Shown piece after piece: positions 1-7,660 of a DNA stretch of 64,000 bases. Position 1 is the first letter of the stretch, and every line of letters starts with the position of its first letter. A program made the position numbers and the translations under genes. Origin of the DNA: JAABVD01 sp965204545 (GTDB taxonomy: Bacteria; Verrucomicrobiota; Verrucomicrobiia; Opitutales; UBA2995); assembly GCA_965204545.1 (NCBI GenBank), contig CBDBFA010000003.1:620001-684000 (forward strand). Direction: 5' to 3'. The notes beneath the pieces were generated by a model. The model was not told where the DNA came from, searched no databases, and saw nothing but the letters and a program-made list of their open reading frames with translations.

Positions 1-272
1 GTGGGGTGGGAAGACTAAGTTTTCCAAGATATGTGGATGAAATTTATCCTTACGCTTCTATGTGGGATGATTGGTGGCATACTTATTAGGGATCGTCCAT
101 TAAAGTAACGGCAGACCCCGCCAGGCTTGGGGCTGGGACAGGACAGGTTACACGGTTGAACCGGATTATTAATCCATGGAGAGCGCTGAGTAATCGTTAC
201 AAAAGGCGATGGAAAGGGTTGCTAGGAAGCATTCGCTTCGGAAATATCGACCTGAACCTACAAGCAAATCCA
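1..272. other. Leader region upstream of MFS gene, no gene called
   Basis: No gene of recognisable family lies here. A very short reading frame (31-108, 25 codons, hydrophobic) is present but too small and isolated to call. A TTG at 156, preceded by a purine-rich ggacagg at 141-147, would extend the MFS protein by 39 residues. That extension is basic and low in hydrophobicity, unlike an MFS N-terminus, so 156-272 is more likely leader sequence. Confidence 0.4.
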
Positions 273-1790
273 ATGAACGATTCAGCAAGCAGTGCCGAGA
301 GCGAGAACCGGTCTCGGATGAAAATATTTTGGGCCTGTTTTATTGCCCTGGTCGCCACCTCTTTTGTTTTTGGAGTGAGGGCCAATGTGATTGGCGAACT
401 GGCCATAAAGTTCGATTTATCGGAGGCTCAAAAGGGGACCATACTGGGTGTGGGGTTGTGGCCGTTTGCCATCAGCATCGTGGTGTTCAGCCTGATTATC
501 GATTCGATCGGTTATAAGACAGCGGCGGTGTTTGCCATCATTCTCCATGTGGCCTCCTTGCTGCTGACCCTTTTTTCCACCGGGTATGAGACCCTTTACT
601 GGGGAATGTTTCTGGTGGCAATTGCCAACGGGATCGTGGAAGCATTTATAAACCCCGTGGTCGCGACCGCCTTCCGCAAGGATAAGGCCAAGTGGTTGAA
701 TATTCTCCATGCCGGCTGGCCGGCTGGGTTGGGATTAGGGGCCTTGTTCACTGTTTTACTCGGGGATTTGGATTGGCAAGTGAAATACGGGATGTGCTTC
801 ATTCCGGTTATCGTTTACACCGTGCTGCTTATACCTTGCAGGTTTCCTCCCAATGAGCGGGTTGCGGCCGGCGTTCCCTACCGTAGCATGCTGAGTGAAG
901 TGGGGGCGGTCGGATTCTTTATCATCGGCTGGTTGATGACCATGGGCATTGCCCAGATCCTCCAGGTAGAACTGCATTGGATGATCCCCGTCGCAATCGC
1001 AATTGGGGTTGGCGGACTTGCCGGGGCTTACACCCACAGCTTGGGTAACTGGATGTTTCTCCTCATTCTGCTCACTATGGGGCCCTTGGCTACCACCGAA
1101 CTGGGGACGGACTCGTGGATGCCCGAATTACTGGGAGCCGAGCTGTCGCCCACGAGCGCAACCTGGGTGTTTATTTACGTATCGACCATCATGACCGTAC
1201 TGCGCTTTTACGCCGGACCGATTGTGCATTGCTTTTCACCCATCGGCTTGCTGGCCATCAGTGCGGCAGTTGCCATTGTGGGGTTGTTCTTCTTATCAAA
1301 GGCGGCGGCCTTTATGATTGTCATTGCCGCGACCATCTATGCCTTCGGAAAGACATTTCTTTGGTCAACCACCCTGGGCTTGGTATCCGAACGGTTTCCC
1401 AAAGGGGGCGCATTGACCCTGAACGGCGTTTCCGCCGTAGGCGCGTTGGGTATGGGGATAATCGGCGCCCCTTTCATGGGCGTTCTGCAGGACCGCGAGG
1501 TGGATAAGCAGCTATCTTCTCAAAACCAGGCCCTTTACCAACAGGTCAATGGCGAGCCGCGACAGACCATATTCGGAAAAGTTCCCAGCCTCGACCTTCA
1601 GTCACTTGAAAACCTGGGCGAGGAGGATCAGGAACAATTGGCCGCTATTCAAAAGGTGAGCAAAAAAGGAAGCTTCGCCAAGGTAGCCATACTGCCTGCC
1701 TTTATGCTGGTATGCTACCTGATCCTATTTTTCTTTTTCAAATCCCGGGGCGGCTACCAACCCATAGACTTGCATGGTCGAAATCAATAA
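273..1790 (+). CDS. Major facilitator superfamily (MFS) permease
   Basis: About 505 residues with some 12 hydrophobic segments, starting with IFWACFIALVATSFVFGV shortly after the N-terminus, and a glycine-rich second segment (LGVGLWPFAISIVVF). A hydrophilic stretch of about 60 residues lies between the last two membrane segments and is rich in Q, E and K; it is longer than in most MFS members. The ATG at 273 puts a short polar stretch before the first helix; a TTG at 156 is possible but less likely. The next gene on the same strand encodes a secreted sialidase-like protein, so a role in sugar or sugar-derivative uptake is plausible. The substrate cannot be told from sequence. Confidence 0.8.
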   Translation: MNDSASSAESENRSRMKIFWACFIALVATSFVFGVRANVIGELAIKFDLSEAQKGTILGVGLWPFAISIVVFSLIIDSIGYKTAAVFAIILHVASLLLTLFSTGYETLYWGMFLVAIANGIVEAFINPVVATAFRKDKAKWLNILHAGWPAGLGLGALFTVLLGDLDWQVKYGMCFIPVIVYTVLLIPCRFPPNERVAAGVPYRSMLSEVGAVGFFIIGWLMTMGIAQILQVELHWMIPVAIAIGVGGLAGAYTHSLGNWMFLLILLTMGPLATTELGTDSWMPELLGAELSPTSATWVFIYVSTIMTVLRFYAGPIVHCFSPIGLLAISAAVAIVGLFFLSKAAAFMIVIAATIYAFGKTFLWSTTLGLVSERFPKGGALTLNGVSAVGALGMGIIGAPFMGVLQDREVDKQLSSQNQALYQQVNGEPRQTIFGKVPSLDLQSLENLGEEDQEQLAAIQKVSKKGSFAKVAILPAFMLVCYLILFFFFKSRGGYQPIDLHGRNQ

Positions 1791-2097
1791 AGGGAATGAG
1801 TTCGGTTAATTCTTGATCATGATCTTGATCGTTATCGAATTGCAGGAGCGGCTTTACGCCGCGATCCCTTAAGATAACCCTTCGTAGCTTTCCGAAGCAC
1901 GGTTTAGGCGAGGCGGGATCCGTACTCATCATCTCTTCACTCCCCCATTCCATCACTCCATTAGTCCATCACTCCTTCTAATTCCAAATTGGTCCCTCTT
2001 CTCCTTCCTTTTTTGAGTCTTTTGTGCTTTTTGTGGTTCCCTCCTCTTTCTCCCCGCCTTTGCGCTCTTCGCCTGCTTCTGCGAAGAGGATCTTGAA
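1791..2097. repeat. Intergenic word mosaic 1
   Basis: Gene-free and assembled from sequence words that recur elsewhere in the window. In order: a GATC-rich run (ttgatcatgatcttgatcg, near 1813); a 'ccattccatcactccat' word near 1942-1976; a degraded 'taattccaaattgg' word near 1978; a 'gagtcttttgtgctttttg' word near 2016-2035; and a 'tttgcgctcttcgcctgctt' word near 2058-2090. No promoter or RNA structure stands out. Confidence 0.7.
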
Positions 2098-2130
2098 TTG
2101 GAGCTTTTTCGACGATTAGTCTCCGGGATC

Positions 2131-3276
2131 ATGAGATTTGAAAAATTTGCCGCTGTCCTATGCTTTGCGTTCCTCTTCATGCCGAGAGGATTCATTTGTG
2201 GTTCGACTGGCGATGTAACCAACATTGTCACGGTTGATACACTGGACCCTGCCGGTCCCTACAATAAGATCTGGCAACCCCATTTCGCAAAATGGACTGA
2301 CGAACATTACGTATCCGCTTACGGACTGCAGGTGAGAGGGAAAGGCGATATGGGGGATATCGTCTGCTCGGTCAGTCTTGATAAGGGAAAGTCCTGGAGT
2401 CCGAGAATCATGGTTTTCGATCATCGGCAACGCAACGGTTCCGTCCAATACGCCTACAACAATGCGGTTTTGTTTCGTCCACCGGGGCAGGATGTGATCT
2501 GGTTATTCTGTATGCGCGTGCCGCTTCACTATCGGGATAGCGAAAACGCGGACCTCGTGGCCGCATACACGGCGGACGGCGGGTATTCCTGGATACCGCT
2601 TGAACTGGCCATGGGTTACCAGGGAAACATGATCATAGTGGGTGGAATATCGACGGTTTATCGCGATGGGGCGCCTCACTACCTGCTTCCGGCTCACCGC
2701 AATTCGCGTCGCCACGATAAGACGGGAGACCGCCGGCAGTTCATCCTGGAGAGCGTCAATTTGTTGAAGTGGAAACTCAATGACTACATTCCGGTTGAGG
2801 ATCCGGTTTTTTTGCATGAGGGAAAGATTGCTTCTACCGGAGGAGAGGAGATCAAAATCGTTATGCGTACCGCCCGAATGGATACGGAGAGGCCTTTAAA
2901 TCCTGCTTTGGCCTATTCCTCGGTGAGCCGGGATAGCGGTCGAACCTGGTCGGTTGCGCAGCCCGAGCCGGACTTGCCCAATTTCCGCGCAAAAAGTTAT
3001 TTCGGAAAGGACAGCCTGGGTCGACATATCTACGTTTACAGCGATAGCTTTGAGCGACGGGCCCTGCGCTACAAAATCAAACCAGAAAATGAGGCCTGGT
3101 CCGATGCCAAATTGTTCTATTGGGATAACAACCGCAATAGTTACCCGACCCTCATCGAGGATACGCCCGGGACATGGCTTTGCATGTGGGATAGTTCTGA
3201 CAATCCCGATTCCAGAAGAACGGCCATTCGATTTGGGCGGTTGAAACTTGCTAGTGTCGATGGAAGTGGGGGGTAA
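2131..3276 (+). CDS. Secreted sialidase/BNR-repeat glycosidase-like protein
   Basis: About 381 residues from the ATG at 2131, beginning with a hydrophobic signal peptide (MRFEKFAAVLCFAFLFMPRG). Three Asp-box (BNR) motifs are visible: SLDKGKSW, TADGGYSW and SRDSGRTW. These are the hallmark of the six-bladed propeller of exo-alpha-sialidases and related secreted hydrolases. An FRIP-type arginine motif is not evident, so true sialidase activity is unproven. A TTG at 2098 would extend the protein into the upstream repeat word and is less convincing. The neighbouring MFS permease and, 8 kb away, a Kelch-mutarotase/symporter fusion are compatible with sialic acid or related sugar use. Confidence 0.7.
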   Translation: MRFEKFAAVLCFAFLFMPRGFICGSTGDVTNIVTVDTLDPAGPYNKIWQPHFAKWTDEHYVSAYGLQVRGKGDMGDIVCSVSLDKGKSWSPRIMVFDHRQRNGSVQYAYNNAVLFRPPGQDVIWLFCMRVPLHYRDSENADLVAAYTADGGYSWIPLELAMGYQGNMIIVGGISTVYRDGAPHYLLPAHRNSRRHDKTGDRRQFILESVNLLKWKLNDYIPVEDPVFLHEGKIASTGGEEIKIVMRTARMDTERPLNPALAYSSVSRDSGRTWSVAQPEPDLPNFRAKSYFGKDSLGRHIYVYSDSFERRALRYKIKPENEAWSDAKLFYWDNNRNSYPTLIEDTPGTWLCMWDSSDNPDSRRTAIRFGRLKLASVDGSGG

Positions 3277-3787
3277 GTAACCACAAAAAGCACAAAAGAC
3301 TCAAAAAGGAAGGGGAGAGAGGCGCTTGGAATGGCTGAATGGATATGGGGTCCACCAAGGACACGAAGAGTCACCAAGTAAATCTTGATCGTGATCGTGA
3401 TCGAAAATAAACCACGGATCACACGGATGAGCACTGATAAGGAGTAACCACAAAAGAGCCAAAAATCAGTGATTAGTGGAGAGTTGCCAGGAATTCAGCC
3501 TTTAGCCTTCAACCTTCAGCCTTTTCTCAATTCCTCATTCCTAATTCCTAATTCTTAATTGGCGCCCATCGGCGCCTCCCCCTCTCCTTTTTTTTATCTG
3601 CGCTAATCTGCGTCATCTGTGGTTAATCCCTCATTTCCTCTCATTTTGAGTCTTTTGCATGCCACGCCGTAGGCCTTGACGTAGGCGGGTGCTTTTTGTA
3701 GTTAATTCCTCTCCCCCTTTGCGTTGCTTAGCGTGCTTTGCGAGAGTCTCTTCCCCCTCTGTGCTCTCTGTGGCCTCTGTGGTTTAT
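3277..3787. repeat. Intergenic word mosaic 2, with a nested word
   Basis: About 0.5 kb of concatenated words. In order: 'ccacaaaaagcacaaaag' (3282-3305); a 'ccaaggacacgaagagtcacc' type word; GATC run (3383-3403); 'aaccacggatcacacggatg' (3411-3430); 'ttagccttcaaccttcagcc' (3502-3521); 'taattcctaattcttaatt' followed by ggcgcccatcggcgcc (3526-3578); 'ctgcgctaatctgcgtcatc' (3598-3617); the reverse of the first word, 'gagtcttttg...tgctttttg' (3648-3705), split by a 32-bp insert (3658-3689); then 'ctctgtggcctctgtggttt' to 3787. Confidence 0.75.
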
Positions 3788-3839
3788 TCTAAAGTTCCGG
3801 GCTGGATTCTCAAATAAATCGCTGGCATATAGTCAGGTT

Positions 3840-4562
3840 GTGCGGAGCTATTCCAAGATCGTAGATCGTCTGAAGGCAGCCAATTTGGAGTTGTTGACCA
3901 AAATTGGTACGGTACACGGCTATCCGGTATTTAAAGCTCTATTGGGACCCCAAACCGGGGAACGGGAAAACATCCTCATCACAGGCGGGGTTCACGGCGA
4001 TGAACCGGCGGGCGTGGAGGCATCGCTGAAATTTTTGCAACGGGACAACGCGGCGCTTCTGAAACGGTTCAGTTTTTGGGTCATTCCCTGTATCAATCCC
4101 TATGGGTACGTGCACGATACCCGGGAAAATCGTGAAGGTGCGGATGTCAACCGCTCCTTTGCAACTGATGATGTGCCGGAGGCGTCCATCGTTAAACGCG
4201 CCCTTGGGCGAGCCCAATTCGCGTTCGCGATAGATTTCCACGAGGACTGCGATGCGACGGGGTTTTACCTTTACGAAGGAAAAAGGGACAAGCAACACAT
4301 CGGACCCCAAATCGCTGCCGTGGTCAAAACCATCGGCTCAATGGATGACGAGGATTCAGGCGAAAGCGATGAACTGATCGGCGAAGGGGTTTACGAGGTG
4401 GCCCGGGAATGGGGTGTTCAGGGTTTGTCGCCTTACCTCCTGCGCTTCCACGCCGAGCATGTGATCATAAGTGAAACGCCGACAACGTGGCCCCTTGAGC
4501 AACGTTCCGCGCTCCATTTGGCGGTGTTGGACACGGTGTTGAAGCAACTGGTCGAACCTTAA
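3840..4562 (+). CDS. M14-family zinc carboxypeptidase / succinylglutamate desuccinylase-aspartoacylase-like
   Basis: About 240 residues. The zinc motif GGVHGDEPAG supplies the His and Glu ligands near residues 52 and 55, and DFHED near residue 134 the third His. NREGADVNRSF matches the substrate-binding Asn-Arg region of the family. Members hydrolyse N-acyl amino acids or C-terminal peptide bonds. No signal peptide is seen, so a cytoplasmic role is likely. The start is uncertain: the frame is open upstream to a TTG at 3738, but that part is the repeat word 'ctctgtggcctctgtggttt', so a GTG at 3840 is preferred although its ribosome binding site is weak. It stands alone between repeat mosaics. 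Confidence 0.72.
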   Translation: MRSYSKIVDRLKAANLELLTKIGTVHGYPVFKALLGPQTGERENILITGGVHGDEPAGVEASLKFLQRDNAALLKRFSFWVIPCINPYGYVHDTRENREGADVNRSFATDDVPEASIVKRALGRAQFAFAIDFHEDCDATGFYLYEGKRDKQHIGPQIAAVVKTIGSMDDEDSGESDELIGEGVYEVAREWGVQGLSPYLLRFHAEHVIISETPTTWPLEQRSALHLAVLDTVLKQLVEP

Positions 4563-4908
4563 CCCGCATTTCTCATAAATCGCAACTACTCAGGTCTCCA
4601 TAGCCTAGCCTGCATTTCTACCAATTTTTCATGGGATGGTGTTGGAGATAACTGTAGGAGGGGGTTATCCATCCTCATTCCTAATTGGCGCCCCCGACGC
4701 CTCTCTCCCTCGCGGATCAGCTGGTAATGCTATTGTGGAGAGCCCATTTGTCCGATAAAAGGCCACAATTGCGATGGATCTGGAAAGAAACCGGAGGGAA
4801 AGATTGATCAAATTAACTGGAAGGAAAGATGAAATGGAAAATTGTTGATGCATCGGCCTGTAGCTCGGACCTGTTTCTGATTCCAAATAAGGAGGACAAG
4901 GAAACGAA
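4563..4908. repeat. Intergenic word mosaic 3
   Basis: Contains 'acccgcatttctcataaa' directly after the stop codon and a roughly 53-bp unit (4585-4637, beginning actactcaggtctccatagc). A diverged inverted copy of that unit lies at 59801-59851. A short copy of the 'cattcctaattggcgccc' word follows at 4669-4704. The end of the region carries a strong ribosome binding site, aaggagg, near 4889-4895 for the next gene. Confidence 0.7.
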
Positions 4909-5298
4909 ATGATCGAAATCAGTGAAAACTATTGGGAAAATCTAATTTACGTTCTGGGAGCGTTCGCATTGCTGGGCTTGGCCATTGAGAGAGCTCTTTA
5001 TCAGATATTCGATTCGAAATTCTGGCGCCAAATCGAAAGATTTATCGATCGGAAGGCAGGCGGCGACTATCTGGACTTAAAGCCTTGGATCTCTGTAGCT
5101 GTCTCCCTAACCCTGACCATAAAACTTGAAGTGGATGTTGTTGCGACCATCCTCAGCAGAGACGAACCGGAATTTCTGTCGATGGTACTGAGCGGTCTGT
5201 TCCTGGCTGGTGGGAGTACTGGAATTTACAAATTTCTGAAACGCGCCAGGCAATTGAAAGACGCCACTGCGCAGGAAAAAATCTCCTCGTCGTCGTAA
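4909..5298 (+). CDS. Small membrane protein of unknown function
   Basis: 129 residues; not recognised. Hydrophobic segments lie near residues 12-30 (LIYVLGAFALLGLAIERAL), 60-78 (ISVAVSLTLTIKLEVDVVA) and 90-106 (MVLSGLFLAGGSTGIYKFL), separated by a basic, amphipathic stretch. The tail is charged and ends in four serines. The ATG at 4909 has a good aaggagg 14 bases upstream. The topology resembles holin-like or small anchoring proteins, but no family can be named. It precedes an exported dioxygenase gene by 44 bases on the same strand. Confidence 0.65.
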   Translation: MIEISENYWENLIYVLGAFALLGLAIERALYQIFDSKFWRQIERFIDRKAGGDYLDLKPWISVAVSLTLTIKLEVDVVATILSRDEPEFLSMVLSGLFLAGGSTGIYKFLKRARQLKDATAQEKISSSS

Positions 5299-5342
5299 CG
5301 GACGGCAAGTAACCGCCAACGGTTATCGCTCGTTCTTCCAAT

Positions 5343-6062
5343 ATGCCTACACGTCGAAAATTTTTTCTGTTGATGACCGGTTACCTTGCAGGATTTTTCC
5401 GGTGGATGCCTTCCCTCGCGGCCAAGTCCAAGGACTCAAAAAAGATCGTCGAGGGCACATGTGAATTGACAACCGAAGCTATCGACGGGCCCTACTACGT
5501 GGAGGATGTATTTTATCGAAGCGATATTTCCGAGGGCAAAGACGGGGTTTCTCTCACTTTGAAATTGAATGTCCTGGAAAAGGAAACTTGCCGTCCCATT
5601 CCGGGAGCAACAGTGGATGTTTGGCACTGCGATGCTTTGGGAAATTACTCCGGATTTCCCGGCGCAGACCCGGATGAATTCCCCAATGTGCGGGGAAGGG
5701 CGAGGGCCTCGGGCGATCTCAGGTTTTGCCGCGGACGGCAAATTACCGACGAAGCAGGACAGGTGACCTTTCAATCCATTTTCCCCGGATGGTATACCCC
5801 GCGAACGGTTCACATTCACCTCAAGGTAATTCTGAACGATCGGGAAATGCTGGGGACCCAGATTTATTTCCCCCAGGAACTCAATGACGCTATCCTCAGT
5901 AAGGAAGAGCCCTACAAGGAACGAGGCAAAAGCCCTTACCGAAATCGAGGTGACGGAGTGATCAAGAGGTCCGGCGGCTCGACCAATGCCTGGCCCGCCA
6001 TTGAAAGAATGGGCCAGAAAATCGTGGCCACCCAAACTATTGTGGTAAAAAAACATGGATGA
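5343..6062 (+). CDS. Exported intradiol ring-cleavage dioxygenase-like protein
   Basis: 239 residues. The N-terminus MPTRRKFFLLMTGYLAGFF resembles a Tat signal peptide (TRRKFF). The intradiol dioxygenase core follows, with the non-haem iron ligands of catechol 1,2-/protocatechuate 3,4-dioxygenases in place: Tyr near 102 (ALGNYSG), Tyr near 151 (FPGWYTPRT) and two His near 157 and 159 (TVHIHL). Cytoplasmic family members open catechol rings. Exported ones, common in Verrucomicrobiota and Planctomycetota, have uncertain substrates. No other aromatic-degradation gene is near, so a beta-ketoadipate role is not supported. Confidence 0.8.
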   Translation: MPTRRKFFLLMTGYLAGFFRWMPSLAAKSKDSKKIVEGTCELTTEAIDGPYYVEDVFYRSDISEGKDGVSLTLKLNVLEKETCRPIPGATVDVWHCDALGNYSGFPGADPDEFPNVRGRARASGDLRFCRGRQITDEAGQVTFQSIFPGWYTPRTVHIHLKVILNDREMLGTQIYFPQELNDAILSKEEPYKERGKSPYRNRGDGVIKRSGGSTNAWPAIERMGQKIVATQTIVVKKHG

Positions 6063-6243
6063 ACAGGATTTGAATAATCCGTGGCCAATCTTTCCGCCCA
6101 CCGACCCTCCAAACCAAAAATTCCTAATTCCTAATTCTTAATTCTTAATTGGCGCCCTTGGGCGCCTTGGGGCTCTTGGCGAGAGTCCCTTCCCCATTCC
6201 ACTACTCCATCATTCCATCACTCCACTACTCCCTCACCCCTTC
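6063..6243. repeat. Intergenic word mosaic 4 between convergent genes
   Basis: A clear copy of the 'taattcctaattcttaatt' word followed by ggcgcccttgggcgcc (6117-6168), then 'ctcttggcgagagtccctt' (6172-6190), then 'ccattccactactccatc' type DNA (6194-6236). The ggcgccc...ggcgcc part can form a short hairpin and might serve as a terminator for the convergent genes; there is no U-tract. Confidence 0.7.
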
Positions 6244-6888
6244 TCATTCTGTTAACAGCGGCTGCAGGTGGGTCCATACCAGGTCCGCTATGACGGCATG
6301 GCCTTCCCGATTGGGATGTATGCCATCGGGTATGTTCAACGCTTCAACCCCCCCTACTCCTTTCAGAATGAACGGGATCAGATGAGCGCCGGTTTCCTGG
6401 GCTACCTCCTTGAACACGCTCCGGAAAGCCTGGGCATAGTCCGGCCCCATGTTGGGAGGCACCTGCATGCCGGCCAGAATCAGGTGGGCCTCAGGGTATT
6501 GGTCCCGAACCCGTTCCAGGATTTGGATTAGATTGGCCCTGGTGGAGTCGACCGGGTGACCGCGCAGGCCATCGTTGGCGCCCAGTTCCAAGACAAAAAT
6601 ATCGATGGGGCGCTTCAGGAGCCAATTGATCCGGTTGAGGCCTCCAGCAGAGGAGTCTCCGCTGACCCCGGCGTTCATCACCGTAAAATCGAAGTCCAGG
6701 TCGTCGAGTTTTTCCTGGATCAAGGCTGGGAAGGCATAGTCGCTGCCAACACCATACCCGGCGGTTATGCTATCACCCATAAATAGAATCGTCTTGCTCG
6801 CTGACAGGGGAAGCGTCCCGAGCGCAAACGAGGTGAGGACCCATGCCGATCTGAAACCAAGGGAAACGAATTGCTTGAAACTTTTCAT
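6244..6888 (-). CDS. tesA: SGNH/GDSL esterase, TesA-like (arylesterase/lysophospholipase L1)
   Basis: 214 residues with a signal peptide (to about residue 30) and the four SGNH blocks: GDSITAGYG (Ser40), the MNAGVSGDSS block, GANDG (Asn105) and DGIHPN (Asp188, His191). Length and order match Escherichia coli TesA, a periplasmic acyl-CoA thioesterase/lysophospholipase. It is divergent from an ATPase-permease pair, the same arrangement as tesA/ybbA/ybbP in enterobacteria. That supports the family call, though biochemical substrate is inferred only. Confidence 0.85.
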   Translation of the reverse strand: MKSFKQFVSLGFRSAWVLTSFALGTLPLSASKTILFMGDSITAGYGVGSDYAFPALIQEKLDDLDFDFTVMNAGVSGDSSAGGLNRINWLLKRPIDIFVLELGANDGLRGHPVDSTRANLIQILERVRDQYPEAHLILAGMQVPPNMGPDYAQAFRSVFKEVAQETGAHLIPFILKGVGGVEALNIPDGIHPNREGHAVIADLVWTHLQPLLTE

Positions 6889-6982
6889 TGCTGGTTCATG
6901 ACAGACTTTGAATCACCAGGCCAAGTTCAAGATGAACCTTGCGTGGCGTCCTTAAAACTGAAAAACCCACGGGTGACACCGA

Positions 6983-7660
6983 ATGAACATCCTACAGGTT
7001 AATAACGTTAGTAAAACCTTCGCCACCGAGACGCATGAAGTCCCCGTTTTGCATGGGGTTTGCTTCGATGTCGAAAAGGGAAGTCGCTGCTCCATTCTCG
7101 GGCCGTCGGGTTCCGGCAAAACGACTTTGCTCGGCCTGTGCGCCGGTTTGGATCGTCCTTCCAGCGGGGAGATTTATTTGAAAGATCACCCTCTGCACGC
7201 CGCTTCTGAGGACGAACTGGCCGAAATCCGGAATCGCGAGGTCGGATTTGTCTTCCAGAACTTCCAATTGATTCCGTCGCTCAATGCCTTGGAGAATGTT
7301 CTGGTGCCGCTGGAGCTTCGCGGAGGAACCAGCAAGCAAAAGCAGGCTGAAGATTTGCTCAAGCGGGTCGGATTGAGGGATCGATTGGATCACTTTCCCG
7401 TCCAGTTGTCCGGCGGCGAGCAACAGCGCGTCGCCCTGGCCCGGGCCTTTATTCACCAACCCTCGATTCTTTTTGCCGATGAACCGACCGGCAATCTGGA
7501 CAGTGAAACCAGTGCGGTGGTGGAGCCGTTGCTATTCGATCTGAACCGGGAGGCCGGCACCACCCTGATCGTCGTCACCCACAACCTCGAATTGGCCAGA
7601 AAGACAGACCGGGTTTTTCGGATCCATCGCGGCGCCGTTGAAGAAGTGGATTCTTTATGA
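6983..7660 (+). CDS. ABC transporter ATP-binding protein, LolD/YbbA type
   Basis: 225 residues, the usual length for MacB/LolD-type ATPases. Walker A GPSGSGKT lies at about 40-47, signature LSGGEQQRV at 142-150 and Walker B ILFADEPTG at 162-170. The H-loop lies in VVTHNLELA. It overlaps the next gene by four bases (ATGA), so the pair is translationally coupled. With the FtsX-type permease it should form a complex that moves or releases lipoproteins or hydrophobic compounds, mechanically rather than as a classical pore. Divergence from tesA is conserved in distant bacteria. Confidence 0.88.
   Translation: MNILQVNNVSKTFATETHEVPVLHGVCFDVEKGSRCSILGPSGSGKTTLLGLCAGLDRPSSGEIYLKDHPLHAASEDELAEIRNREVGFVFQNFQLIPSLNALENVLVPLELRGGTSKQKQAEDLLKRVGLRDRLDHFPVQLSGGEQQRVALARAFIHQPSILFADEPTGNLDSETSAVVEPLLFDLNREAGTTLIVVTHNLELARKTDRVFRIHRGAVEEVDSL

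Noticed and set aside
31..108. Small hydrophobic ORF at the window start
   Set aside because: 25 codons, no context; could be the end of an upstream gene.
1813..1835. Replication origin based on GATC runs
   Set aside because: No DnaA boxes or dnaA/dnaN neighbours; same runs occur in six ordinary gaps.
3738..3839. N-terminal extension of the M14 protein
   Set aside because: Encoded by the 'ctctgtggcctctgtggttt' word; the extension lacks family similarity.
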